Origin: Desulfovibrio sp.
GTDB lineage: Bacteria; Desulfobacterota; Desulfovibrionia; Desulfovibrionales; Desulfovibrionaceae
Reading direction: 5' to 3'
Length of the DNA stretch: 36,724 bases
Assembly: GCA_014804965.1 (NCBI GenBank)
Contig: JAAUYU010000037.1
Location: 1-36,724, forward strand
Positions within the stretch are counted from its first letter, which is position 1, and every line of letters starts with the position of its first letter. A model generated the notes under the pieces. It saw nothing but the letters and a program-made list of their open reading frames with translations. It ran no database searches and had not been told where the DNA came from. This document shows positions 16,815-24,769 of the stretch, piece after piece. A program made the position numbers and the translations under genes.

Positions 16815-19465
16815 TGGCCGGAAGACGAAAGAAGCAGGCCGACCTCCATGTGGACCTCAACGCTACCTTTTACCATGAGCTGTTCCGCTTTTATCGCCAC
16901 AACAAGGGCACTATCCGCTCTCACTATCGCGGGTTGACGCGGGAAATCCTGGATTACAACGACCCGGACAGGCCCCGGCCGGCCCAGTTTCTGCGGCGAC
17001 CGCAATTCGAGGCACTGGAAATATACGTCTTCCTCAAGGAGTTTCTCAAGCTGCGCCCGGTGCATGACATCTTTGCGGACTGGTACAAGCGGCGCAAGGG
17101 CTTTGAAAATCGCGGCGACGTGCTGGGCATGGGGACGCAGGTCACGCTTCATGAATCGCTCGCCTTCAACGACGAAGCCTATGCCGCCGTATTCAAGCGT
17201 ATGAAGGCCGCGCGGCAGGACTACCCGAACTATATCTTCGCGCTGACAATGGGCGTGGGCAAGACCTTGCTCATGGCCACCTGCATTTTCTATGACTTTG
17301 TGCTGGCCCGGAAGTTCCCGGACGACAAGATTTACTGCCACAACGCCCTGATTTTCGCGCCGGACAAAACCGTCCTGCAATCCCTGCGCGAAATCGAGAG
17401 CTTTGACTTCGCCAAGGTGCTGCCGCCGAAGCACGCCAACTGGCTTCAGGCGAACCTCAAGCTGCAATACCTGGACGAGGCCGGGGCCACGCTCAACGTC
17501 ATCAACAACTCAGATTACAACCTTGTGGTCTCCAACACGCAAAAAATCCTGCTCAAGCGCAAGAACAAGGTGCCGAGCAGCGCCGAGCGGCTCTACCTGC
17601 CCGACGTGGAGACCCGGAGTGCGGATGCCAAGTCGGTCTATGACGATATTTCCGACCTCTACGGCTTCGACTCCCCGGAGGACGAGGCGGATCTGACCAT
17701 CAACCAGCGCTTTCTCAAGCTGCGCCAGCTCCCGCAACTGGGCATCTTTGTGGACGAGGCTCATCATGCCTTCGGGGACGTGCTGAAAAAAGACCTGCTG
17801 GAGCCGCAGAAGGAGACTTCCCTGCGCTTCACCATCAATACACTGGCCAGGGGCATCAAGCGCCTGGGCAGCTCGATGGTGGCCTGCTACAACTTCACGG
17901 GCACGCCCTATGTGAAGAACGAGCTGCTGCCCGAAGTGGTGTATTCCTACAGCCTCAAGGACGCCATCAACAACGGCTACCTCAAGAGTCTGCGGCTGCA
18001 TAAATTCGCCAACACGCGCGACAGGGAGTTCGTGCGCGCCGTGGTGGGCGATTTTCTTGAGCGTTTTGACGGGCGCACCCTCGAAGGGATGCAGCCCAAG
18101 CTGGTGTTCTTTTCGCCCACCATCGCGGACGCCACGGGCAACCTTCGGCCGCTGCTGGAGGAGGAACTGGCCCGGCGCGACATCCCGGTCTCGCAGCTCC
18201 TTGTCAACGTGGGCGACCCGAAAGTCACCAGCAACGACGACATCAGGGCGTTCAACGAACTGGACAGCGTGGGCTCGGAAAAGCGCTTCCTCATTTTGGT
18301 GAACAAGGGCAAGGAGGGCTGGAACTGCCGCTCGCTTTGCGGCGTGGCCATGTTCCGGCAGCCGAAGTCGAAGATTTTTGTGCTTCAGGCTTCCATGCGC
18401 TGCCTGCGCTCCATCGGGGACAGGCAGGAGGAGGGGCAGGTCTATCTGACGGCGGAGAACGCGCAGATACTCAACGACGAATTGCAGCAGAACTTCCGCC
18501 TGACCACTGACGACCTGCTGCCGCCGGAAAAGGACAGCAAGCGATATGAGGTGCGCGTCCTCAAGAAAAAAAGCATCTCACTCACGCGCGTGCGCCACCT
18601 CTATGACTGCAAGGAAAAGGAACCTACCGCCCCGGTGAGCTTTGGCGTGGAAGACTGGGACGTGGAGCGCTACCGCATCCTCCATACCGAGGAGAAGATG
18701 CTCCAGCCGGGCGCAAAAAGCTCGCAGGAGACGCCCACCGACATCAGCTATATCAAGGAACAGCGCACCTGGAGCGCCTATACGCTTGTGGCCGAGATTG
18801 CCCGTTACCTATGCGCTTCGCCGCTGAAAATCGAGCGCCTGCTGCGGCAGAGCGAGGAGGGACTGGACGCCTTGGTTGCCAAGGTCAACGAGTTCAACGA
18901 ACTGCTTTATGACGAGATCATCCCCCGGCTGTTTGACGCGCTCTACGAGGTCACGAATTACGACAAGCAGGAGCAGGTGGAGGTTGAGCTTGTTCACGAC
19001 CCGGCAGGCGGCTTCTTTGAGGTTCACGGCGACCCGCAAAAAACCCAGCTTTTCAGGGACTGGCACGCCGATGCCAAGAAGGACGCGCTTGCCGGAAAGA
19101 GCTTCCACCTGGATACTTATTGCTTCGACTCCGTGCCGGAGCAGGATTTCTTCTTGAACGTCATCCACCAAGACGACATAAAGGAGGTCTATTTCACGGG
19201 GATGCTCACCCACGGCCAGTCGGACTTCCACCTCAACTACATCGACCCGGAAACGCATACTGTGCGGAACTACTACCCGGATTTCCTTATCCTCACCAAG
19301 GACGGCGAGTGGCTGGTGGTGGAGGTGAAGGCCAAGAACATGATGGACGACCCGGACGTGCGCGCCAAGCAGGAATTTGCGGAGACCATGCTCAAGGCGA
19401 GCCGGATAAAATACCACATGATTCCGCATACCGAGGCTGCGGGGTGGAGGCAGGTGAGCAATTGA
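16814..19465 (+). CDS. Type III-like restriction subunit (Res): DEAH helicase with C-terminal nuclease
   Basis: 883 aa. Superfamily 2 motor plus endonuclease that would cleave unmodified DNA together with Mod. Walker A is TMGVGKT (about 146-152), Walker B VDEAHH (about 313-318), motif III FTGTP (about 361-365) and motif VI QASMRCLRS. The C-terminal PD-(D/E)XK site is YPDFLIL ... VVEVKAK (about 820-840). Coupled to Mod by a 1-nt overlap, and GC-rich like UvrD. The N-terminal ~110 residues before the motor are not familiar to me, and the protein is somewhat divergent from classical EcoP15I-type Res. The many overlapping frames on both strands are shadows. Confidence 0.88.
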   Translation: MAGRRKKQADLHVDLNATFYHELFRFYRHNKGTIRSHYRGLTREILDYNDPDRPRPAQFLRRPQFEALEIYVFLKEFLKLRPVHDIFADWYKRRKGFENRGDVLGMGTQVTLHESLAFNDEAYAAVFKRMKAARQDYPNYIFALTMGVGKTLLMATCIFYDFVLARKFPDDKIYCHNALIFAPDKTVLQSLREIESFDFAKVLPPKHANWLQANLKLQYLDEAGATLNVINNSDYNLVVSNTQKILLKRKNKVPSSAERLYLPDVETRSADAKSVYDDISDLYGFDSPEDEADLTINQRFLKLRQLPQLGIFVDEAHHAFGDVLKKDLLEPQKETSLRFTINTLARGIKRLGSSMVACYNFTGTPYVKNELLPEVVYSYSLKDAINNGYLKSLRLHKFANTRDREFVRAVVGDFLERFDGRTLEGMQPKLVFFSPTIADATGNLRPLLEEELARRDIPVSQLLVNVGDPKVTSNDDIRAFNELDSVGSEKRFLILVNKGKEGWNCRSLCGVAMFRQPKSKIFVLQASMRCLRSIGDRQEEGQVYLTAENAQILNDELQQNFRLTTDDLLPPEKDSKRYEVRVLKKKSISLTRVRHLYDCKEKEPTAPVSFGVEDWDVERYRILHTEEKMLQPGAKSSQETPTDISYIKEQRTWSAYTLVAEIARYLCASPLKIERLLRQSEEGLDALVAKVNEFNELLYDEIIPRLFDALYEVTNYDKQEQVEVELVHDPAGGFFEVHGDPQKTQLFRDWHADAKKDALAGKSFHLDTYCFDSVPEQDFFLNVIHQDDIKEVYFTGMLTHGQSDFHLNYIDPETHTVRNYYPDFLILTKDGEWLVVEVKAKNMMDDPDVRAKQEFAETMLKASRIKYHMIPHTEAAGWRQVSN

Positions 19466-20158
19466 AGGTTACACCAGAACGGTTGCTATATATTGTTTTT
19501 TAAGAAACGAATCACATTAAGGAAGGATACTATGTGAAAAACTCTCCGAATTGCACACATTTGCTGTCATATTGCCCGACTGGTTTGTAGCAAAGGGCTA
19601 CACATTAAAGTCAAATACTTTAATTGTTTTGTTAAATATGACATATGATTGAATTGCCGACTAAATTCTAAAGAGGGAATTGAAACGTACTTGATTTTTC
19701 TTGATTATGGATGGGTGGATAAGAAGTATGCAATGCACTTTTTATAAATATTTTAGTATTGAATATATATAATAAAGGATATTTTTAGGATAAGTTTAAT
19801 ATTTAAAATTTATTAGTATGCTAATTATATTTATAAAATTAAATGTATATTCAGCAATTCAAATAGTTTTATTTTATTTATCATTTTTTATAAATGCGAG
19901 ATAGTAGCGAAAGTAAGATAATCAATGAGCATCATTCTATCGTCATAATGAGCGCACCATATAGATATTATGATATAAATACTTATATCACTAGCAAGTT
20001 ATTTCTGTCAGTGGCGATTTTGAGTGCTATAATGCATCAAAATGAATAAATGATGAATGAGATGGGTTTTTAATGTGGCTACAGTTTAGATGGGGCAGTT
20101 AATACTAAAATTATTCGGTAGGATATCCATAATTCTGAAGCTGAACGTAGGTGTATAG

Positions 20159-20186
20159 GTGGTTAAGCCTACAGGCAACCACTTTT
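20159..20186 (+). terminator. Small hairpin followed by TTTT
   Basis: GTGGTT (20159-20164) pairs with AACCAC (20177-20182), with an inner GCC/GGC stem and a TACA loop, then TTTT. The T run overlaps the -35 box of the next promoter. It could end upstream transcription or be part of promoter control. Confidence 0.35.
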
Positions 20187-20213
20187 GACATGATCGGATA
20201 TTAATATTATAAT
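20185..20213 (+). promoter_or_regulatory. Consensus sigma70 promoter of the DUF262 operon
   Basis: TTGACA (20185-20190), 17-bp spacer, TATAAT (20208-20213): a perfect match to consensus, leaving a leader of about 100 nt before the DUF262 start. Confidence 0.7.
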
Positions 20214-20319
20214 TCGTTCAAAGACTAAATCTCAGATTGCAGGGAACAACTGACTTGAAAATATAATGCAAATAAGATAAAATTTATTTTAATATGAAGA
20301 TGCATTAGGAGAAGGGATT

Positions 20320-21525
20320 ATGGACTACGAAAGTGTAGATTTTGATTTGCGAGAAGCGCTCCGACAGGAAGAACTAACTGCTGAAGGACTACCTGGGGGC
20401 GTGGAGCGTGAAGGCGAAGAACCTTTCCCCTTTGATGCGGAAAAGATATCGATTACCAATAAGCCAGTTCCACTAGAAACACTATTACGTAGGTTACGGC
20501 AAGGGTCGATTTCTTCGCCGCTCATTCAGCGAGGCGAAAATATTTGGGGTGATGAACAACAAAGTCGTCTCATTGAATCGCTTATGCTCCGGATTCCTCT
20601 CCCGCTATTTTATGTTGCTGCGGACGAGCAAGAGCGCTGGAAAGTTGTAGACGGTCTGCAACGGATCACTGCCATACGTCGCTTCATTCAGAATAAGGAG
20701 TTTACACTATCAGGCCTAGAATTTTTGAAGGCCCATGAGGGTGAAGATTTTGATTCTCTTCCACCCCTATATCAGAACCGGATACTTGAAACGGAATTTC
20801 AGTTTGCCGTCATCGGCCCCTCCACGCCGGAAAAAGTGCAGCGTAATATTTTCAAACGCCTTAATACGGGGGGCCTACCCCTAACAGCCCAAGAAATTCG
20901 CCATGCTCTATATTATGGTCCATCGGCAGAACTCCTACAGGAACTGGTAGGGCTTGAAGACTTTAAAAATGCTACAGCTAATAGTGTTGATGACTCTCGT
21001 ATGGCTGCCAGGGAATTAGTATTGCGGTATCTAGCAGTTCTTGTTTTTGGTCCTGAACAATATCCACCCAATGGGGATATGGATTCTTTCCTTTGCAATA
21101 CAATGAAAGTCATTAATGAGCCAACGCGCAAGATATGGGGTTCTTCCGAGACAGTTCCTCCACTGCCACAAATCACCGATAGGGAAACCTTGAAAGCGTA
21201 TTTCTGCAGAGCTATGACACGTGCTGAGAAAATATTTGGTCGATATGCTTTTCGCAAATCGTTACCTAGCCATAGCAAATGGCGTACTCCAGTAAACAAA
21301 GCCCTTTTTGAAGTTTGGTCTTATCAACTATCTAGAACTAATGATGAAACATTTCAGCGGCTTCTCGATCGTAAGGAGGAATTATTTGAAACCCTCCATA
21401 ATGACATATATGTAAAAGATGATGGACGTTTTCTGGATGCTATTTCTCGGAGCAGTCATGATCCAGCGAGTATGAAGTATCGACACAAGGAAATTGAGTC
21501 CTGCATTATAAAGGTAGCGAGGTAA
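20320..21525 (+). CDS. DUF262 (GmrS/ParB-like) domain protein, first gene of a defence-like trio
   Basis: 401 aa, good ribosome binding site (GGAGAAGGG) before the ATG. The DUF262 domain is clear: SSPLIQRGENIWGDEQQSRLIESLMLRIPLPLFY, WKVVDGLQRITAI (the DGxQR motif, about 108-114) and IFKRLNTGGLPLTAQEIRHAL. DUF262 domains bind and hydrolyse nucleotides and occur in the GmrSD type IV restriction enzymes and other anti-phage systems. Here it stands alone, without the DUF1524 HNH nuclease. It is followed 2 nt later by an ATPase gene, and the set resembles the Menshen system as I remember it. Activity is inferred. Confidence 0.8.
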   Translation: MDYESVDFDLREALRQEELTAEGLPGGVEREGEEPFPFDAEKISITNKPVPLETLLRRLRQGSISSPLIQRGENIWGDEQQSRLIESLMLRIPLPLFYVAADEQERWKVVDGLQRITAIRRFIQNKEFTLSGLEFLKAHEGEDFDSLPPLYQNRILETEFQFAVIGPSTPEKVQRNIFKRLNTGGLPLTAQEIRHALYYGPSAELLQELVGLEDFKNATANSVDDSRMAARELVLRYLAVLVFGPEQYPPNGDMDSFLCNTMKVINEPTRKIWGSSETVPPLPQITDRETLKAYFCRAMTRAEKIFGRYAFRKSLPSHSKWRTPVNKALFEVWSYQLSRTNDETFQRLLDRKEELFETLHNDIYVKDDGRFLDAISRSSHDPASMKYRHKEIESCIIKVAR

Positions 21526-21527
21526 GT

Positions 21528-22547
21528 ATGCTTAACAATCTTTATCTACAAGGATACAAATGTTTCGTTGAAGATTATTTTCAGATGAAGCATTTAACAT
21601 TACTTTCAGGATTAAATAGTTCTGGGAAGAGTTCTTTTCTTCAGGCGATTCGTCTACTTCATGACCGAAAAAAACTTGATGGACTTGGGACTGGGAAAGA
21701 TATTGTTTCGGATTTGACTAAATCTTGTCATATTGGTTGCAATGATATTGGCAACCGTGAGTTTGCTGTACAAATGTTTTGGCAGCGTAATGATCCCCTC
21801 CCCGTTTTTACCCAGACTTCCACCGTTCCCTTCTGTGATGCTTTTGCCTATGTCTCTGCAGCGCGTTTAGGCCCAGAGCTAGAATTGCCTCTGCGTCAGA
21901 CAGAAATGGTGTCTTCGGTAGGGGAAAGAGGCGCAGAGGTTCTGGAATTTATCGAATTATATAGCGAACTAACGGGTGTCCCAGATTCTTTATGTGCAAC
22001 AGAGGAGAGTAAGGGGCTGTTACGAAATATTTCTTCGTGGCTAGAGCTGGTATCGCCTGGTATTACTTTTGATTACCAAACAATTCCTGATATGGATCGA
22101 GCTCGGGCCACCTTTGCTAACCGTCGCCCCACCAATGTAGGATTTGGTCTTGCCTATACGCTACCAATCATTGCCAATGTCCTTGCGTGGGCAACGCTAG
22201 TTAGTAATGGAAAGATAGCTTCGCCTCTTCTATTGCTTGAGAATCCCGAGGCACATCTACATCCACGTGGCCAGACACAGATGGGAAAATTTCTCGCAAC
22301 TGCCGCTAGTGAAGGCGTACAGATCGTCTTAGAAACACATTCCGATCATCTACTGAATGGCATTCGGCTAGCTGTTCGTGAGGGAATACTTTCATGCGAA
22401 GATAGTAGCTTCTATTTCTTTCGCTATGACCCAACTGAGACAAAAACTATTGTTGAAGAACCCATACTTGATGAAAGAGGTTATTTTGATGATTGGCCCG
22501 ATGGTTTTTTTGACGAAACTGAGCGTGTTCTTGCACAATTATTTTGA
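21528..22547 (+). CDS. AAA ATPase with DUF3696 C-terminus (OLD/SMC-like)
   Basis: 339 aa; GAGGTAAGT before the ATG, 2 nt after the DUF262 stop. Walker A is GLNSSGKSS (about 28-36), Walker B LLLLENPEAHLHPRG (about 235-249), and the switch histidine is in LETHSDHLLNGIR. The C-terminal GYFDDWPDGFFDE is the hallmark of DUF3696. Proteins like this are ABC-type ATPases that sense nucleic acid or phage components and drive an effector. It forms an operon with the DUF262 gene upstream and the unknown gene 22 nt downstream. Confidence 0.85.
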   Translation: MLNNLYLQGYKCFVEDYFQMKHLTLLSGLNSSGKSSFLQAIRLLHDRKKLDGLGTGKDIVSDLTKSCHIGCNDIGNREFAVQMFWQRNDPLPVFTQTSTVPFCDAFAYVSAARLGPELELPLRQTEMVSSVGERGAEVLEFIELYSELTGVPDSLCATEESKGLLRNISSWLELVSPGITFDYQTIPDMDRARATFANRRPTNVGFGLAYTLPIIANVLAWATLVSNGKIASPLLLLENPEAHLHPRGQTQMGKFLATAASEGVQIVLETHSDHLLNGIRLAVREGILSCEDSSFYFFRYDPTETKTIVEEPILDERGYFDDWPDGFFDETERVLAQLF

Positions 22548-22569
22548 ATCCACTATACATTAGGCAAAT

Positions 22570-23457
22570 ATGATACCTGTTATATTTAATCCCTATCCCA
22601 ATGCCGCCTCACGAGAAGTCGATGCGCTTGACCACGCATGGCGCGCTGCAAGAAATCTTCGCCATCTGTCCCAAAATCTTGATGGTAGCCAATCACCTCG
22701 GGCATCTTTGCAGGCGTTAACTGGAGAAATGTGCGATTCTCTCCAAGGCTGCGTACTTTTTAAGCATGAGAGTGGCGAGCATATAACGCTGCCGGCATTG
22801 CTTCAGCGGATAAAAAGCAAGAAGGAACAGTTTGAAGCGATTCGTTGGCTGCTAACTTTTTTTTCTAAGGGCAATAGCATAGCGGCGAGTTCACTTACTC
22901 CACACGATGCAACAACATTAGAAGATCCCGAGTTACCAGTACCTTTACTAGGATATGCTGCCGCACGGGGAGGAATAGCAGCAACCATTAGTGCAGACTC
23001 AAGCTGGCATCAGGATTATTTTAGTCTTCGTAATCCCCATGCAAAGGTACTAAACGTTAGTAGTAACAGTAATCAAGAAATATTAGAGGGATGGGTTAAA
23101 GAATGGCTCCAGCATAATCTTGATTTTATGGAGTACCTAGAAACACGATTTAAGGTGTGCTTTTATAAAGGAGCACGTCATACGGTTCCAGCAAAGGAAT
23201 TTCATGCTGGTCTGCAGGAGGCGTTTGAAAAAGCACAGGATCGGTCCTACGCGTGCGACGGTGACTTAATAAAATCCCTAAACACAGGTAGTTCATGCCC
23301 TTCACTACTCGAGTTGCGTGCGTATGGTGACGGTGCTCGCGCTTTCTTCCGGCTGCAGGACGGTCGACCATATATTGCAGGTTTTTATACCAAGGGACAA
23401 GCTATTAGCCAGAGCAAAGCCATTCGACAGGCTGCACAGAGGATGACAGTTGAGTAG
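22570..23457 (+). CDS. Unknown third protein of the DUF262/ATPase trio, possible RelE-like C-terminus
   Basis: 295 aa, weak ribosome binding site, same operon. I do not recognise the N-terminal two thirds (about 1-240), which is helical. The last ~50 residues, with LLELRAYGDGARAFFRL, DGRPYIAGFYTKG and KAIRQAAQRM, follow the beta-strand pattern of RelE/HigB toxins (R-x-F-F-R, then G-R-P-Y-hydrophobic-G-F-x-x-K, then a helix ending in A..R). This suggests an RNase-like or toxin-like effector, but catalytic residues are not certain. In a Menshen-like reading it would be the remaining, domain-less subunit. Confidence 0.65.
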   Translation: MIPVIFNPYPNAASREVDALDHAWRAARNLRHLSQNLDGSQSPRASLQALTGEMCDSLQGCVLFKHESGEHITLPALLQRIKSKKEQFEAIRWLLTFFSKGNSIAASSLTPHDATTLEDPELPVPLLGYAAARGGIAATISADSSWHQDYFSLRNPHAKVLNVSSNSNQEILEGWVKEWLQHNLDFMEYLETRFKVCFYKGARHTVPAKEFHAGLQEAFEKAQDRSYACDGDLIKSLNTGSSCPSLLELRAYGDGARAFFRLQDGRPYIAGFYTKGQAISQSKAIRQAAQRMTVE

Positions 23458-23524
23458 AATTGTGCCGCAGATTTTGTTAAATTTTATCTATTATATAAGA
23501 AGAAACCAGTACGGCATGATTTAT

Positions 23525-23827
23525 TCATATAGCTGATTTTTTTCTCATGATGAGCGAATAGCCAAGGGCTTCTGCTACTTTCCATAAGGTATGAAAACCC
23601 GGGTTTCCTTTTTCTGAAAGGGACTGGTACAAGCTTTCTCTGGGAATACCCGTATCTCTGGATAGTTTCGCCATCCCCTTGGCTCGCGCTATGGTATTTA
23701 TGGCTTGCAAGAAAGCCTGAGGGTCATTTTCGCTGCTGACCTCATCCAGATACTCCTGCATGTCAGCCTCATTTTTCAAATAGTCCGCCGCGTCAAATTT
23801 GGAAACTTTAAGAAGCTCTTTATCCAT
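23525..23827 (-). CDS. HigA-like antitoxin (addiction module antidote)
   Basis: 100 aa; the ATG at 23827 has GGAGG 8 nt upstream. An earlier in-frame start at 23848 is less likely. The N-terminal tail binds the toxin; the C-terminal half is a helix-turn-helix (AKLSRDTGIPRESLYQSL, then TLWKVAEALGYSL). It overlaps the toxin gene upstream by 8 bp. The toxin-first order is typical for HigBA. It probably represses the operon. Confidence 0.85.
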   Translation of the reverse strand: MDKELLKVSKFDAADYLKNEADMQEYLDEVSSENDPQAFLQAINTIARAKGMAKLSRDTGIPRESLYQSLSEKGNPGFHTLWKVAEALGYSLIMRKKSAI

Positions 23828-24113
23828 TGAGGTACCTCCATATCTCAAGTGCGACCCGAATATCCGCTTTCTGAGAAGACTTGTCGCCTCCGCACAAAAG
23901 CAGATAAATCATTTCATCCTGCCTTGTGTAATACAGGCGGTATCCTGGGCCGTAGTCAATACGCATTTCCCAAACTGGGCCTTCCGCCTGTTTGTGGTCG
24001 CCAAAATTTCCCTGCTCGGCCCTTTCGATCCTGCGCACGATTTTGATTTTGGCCTTTCCATCCCGCAAGGATACCAGCCATTTGTCGAAATAATCGGTCC
24101 TCAAAATTTCCAT
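23820..24113 (-). CDS. RelE/HigB-type toxin (putative addiction module killer protein)
   Basis: 97 aa. The pattern DYFDKWLVSLRDGKAKIKIVRRIERAEQGNFGD...VWEMRIDYGPGYRLYYTR...YLLLCGGDKSSQKADI is that of the small RelE/ParE-fold killer proteins, which cleave mRNA at the ribosome. It is encoded before its antitoxin with an 8-bp overlap. There is no strong ribosome binding site before the ATG at 24113. It lies about 400 bp inside the right end of the integrative element, a usual place for a stabilisation module. Confidence 0.85.
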   Translation of the reverse strand: MEILRTDYFDKWLVSLRDGKAKIKIVRRIERAEQGNFGDHKQAEGPVWEMRIDYGPGYRLYYTRQDEMIYLLLCGGDKSSQKADIRVALEIWRYLNG

Positions 24114-24355
24114 ACGTAGTTTGTAATATATATCTTACAGTTGGTCAAGGAAATATTGCTGGTGATGGATTCCCACCGGGACATGACATTACCAAAATTG
24201 TAGGAAATTCTGATGGTCAGCGAACTCTTTACGACCCAGTACTACATGAATTGCCACGGGCAAGTGCCATCTGAGACCAGCGCAGGTGAGAAGACAGAGA
24301 GCCGCCCGAAAAATACAAGATTGAGGTGTTGGTGGGCCAGGTAGGGCTGGATTTT

Positions 24356-24379
24356 TTTGGTTACAAATTTGGTTACAAA
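24356..24379 (+). repeat. Paired integrase arm-type repeats, right end
   Basis: TTTGGTTACAAA is repeated in direct tandem (24356-24367 and 24368-24379). The GGTTACAAA unit also occurs twice just inside the left end, as expected for one integrase binding both arms. Confidence 0.6.
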
Positions 24380-24460
24380 AGTACTGCGTCTGGATGCATT
24401 TTGATGCGCTTCAATGCGGCTGAAACCCTTGAAATTCAATGGTGGTAAACGCGAGGCAGG

Positions 24461-24507
24461 GGCCTTTCACGCCGTCAACAGGGGTTCAAATCCCCTTGGG
24501 GACGCCA
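24461..24507 (+). pseudogene. tRNA-Glu(UUC) 3' fragment
   Basis: The 47 bp cover the anticodon loop CTTTCAC, the variable region, the T-arm (AGGGG-TTCAAAT-CCCCT) and the acceptor strand ending in GCCA. The bases upstream do not form the 5' half (no GTCCCCA, no D-arm, and the anticodon stem is broken), so this is a remnant, not a functional tRNA. Such fragments mark integration into a tRNA 3' end. Confidence 0.8.
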
Positions 24508-24509
24508 AA
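24490..24509 (+). repeat. Right attachment core (att)
   Basis: Exact copy of the 20-bp core at 4403-4422, embedded here in the tRNA-Glu 3' fragment. Confidence 0.8.
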
Positions 24510-24526
24510 TTTAGGTACAAATATGG

Positions 24527-24565
24527 ATGCCAAGGTGTAAAAAACCTTGGCATTCTTTATTTTTT
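24527..24565 (+). terminator. Intrinsic terminator downstream of the tRNA-Glu fragment
   Basis: ATGCCAAGG (24527-24535) pairs with CCTTGGCAT (24545-24553), followed by TCTTTATTTTTT. Its place 20 bp after the tRNA 3' end fits a tRNA terminator carried by the adjoining element. Confidence 0.75.
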
Positions 24566-24620
24566 CTCTCCAGTTGTGTTTCCCAAAGTGTACCCAAGTC
24601 CAGTTGCATCCACACTTTTT

Positions 24621-24769
24621 GTGGGTATATTTGTGGGCATCGCTGTGCTATGCTGATTCCCGATACCCACATAGACAACTAACTGGAATAGCGTTATTTT
24701 TGTCCATGTGGGTATCATGCCGTCCAACAACGTGAAGGTACCTAAGATGCCCTTGACTGATACCCACAT
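24621..24769. repeat. Cluster of GTGGGTAT arm-type repeats around the second integrase start
   Basis: GTGGGTATATTTGTGGGCAT at 24621-24640; GATACCCACAT at 24662-24672 and 24759-24769; its inverse ATGTGGGTATC at 24706-24716. Such clusters are typical of P4-type integrase arm sites and can also serve autoregulation. A matching copy lies at 4327-4346. Confidence 0.65.

Larger units (their letters stand above)
19466..20319. other. AT-rich intergenic region of ~850 bp
   Basis: No frame of 60 or more codons. It carries a hairpin at 20159-20182 and a consensus promoter at 20185-20213, both listed separately. The rest is AT-rich with stops in all frames; it may be the debris of a lost gene or a non-coding RNA region. 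Confidence 0.5.
4403..24509. mobile_element. Integrative mobilizable element carrying defence genes
   Basis: Bounded by the 20-bp direct repeat and, just inside each end, by paired GGTTACAAA repeats (4467-4475 and 4481-4489; 24359-24367 and 24371-24379), which look like integrase arm sites. It holds one integrase at the left end and a divergent small gene and relaxase around a probable oriT. It has no recognisable mating-pair genes, so it would need a helper. The cargo is the putAbiC protein, the UvrD-Mod-Res operon, the DUF262 trio and a HigB/HigA pair. Base composition varies sharply along it. Confidence 0.75.

Noticed and set aside
11502-19465. BREX or DISARM assignment for the UvrD-Mod-Res operon
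   Set aside because: No PglZ, BrxC, DUF1998 or PLD-type proteins. The methylase and Res motifs are type III-like.
19673-19686. AGGGAATTGAAAC, resembling the 3' end of some CRISPR repeats
   Set aside because: It occurs only once. There is no regularly spaced repeat array and no cas operon; the Cas4-like domain belongs to the UvrD fusion.
24461-24507. Functional tRNA-Glu gene
   Set aside because: Only the 3' half is present; the acceptor 5' strand and D-arm are missing and the anticodon stem is broken upstream.
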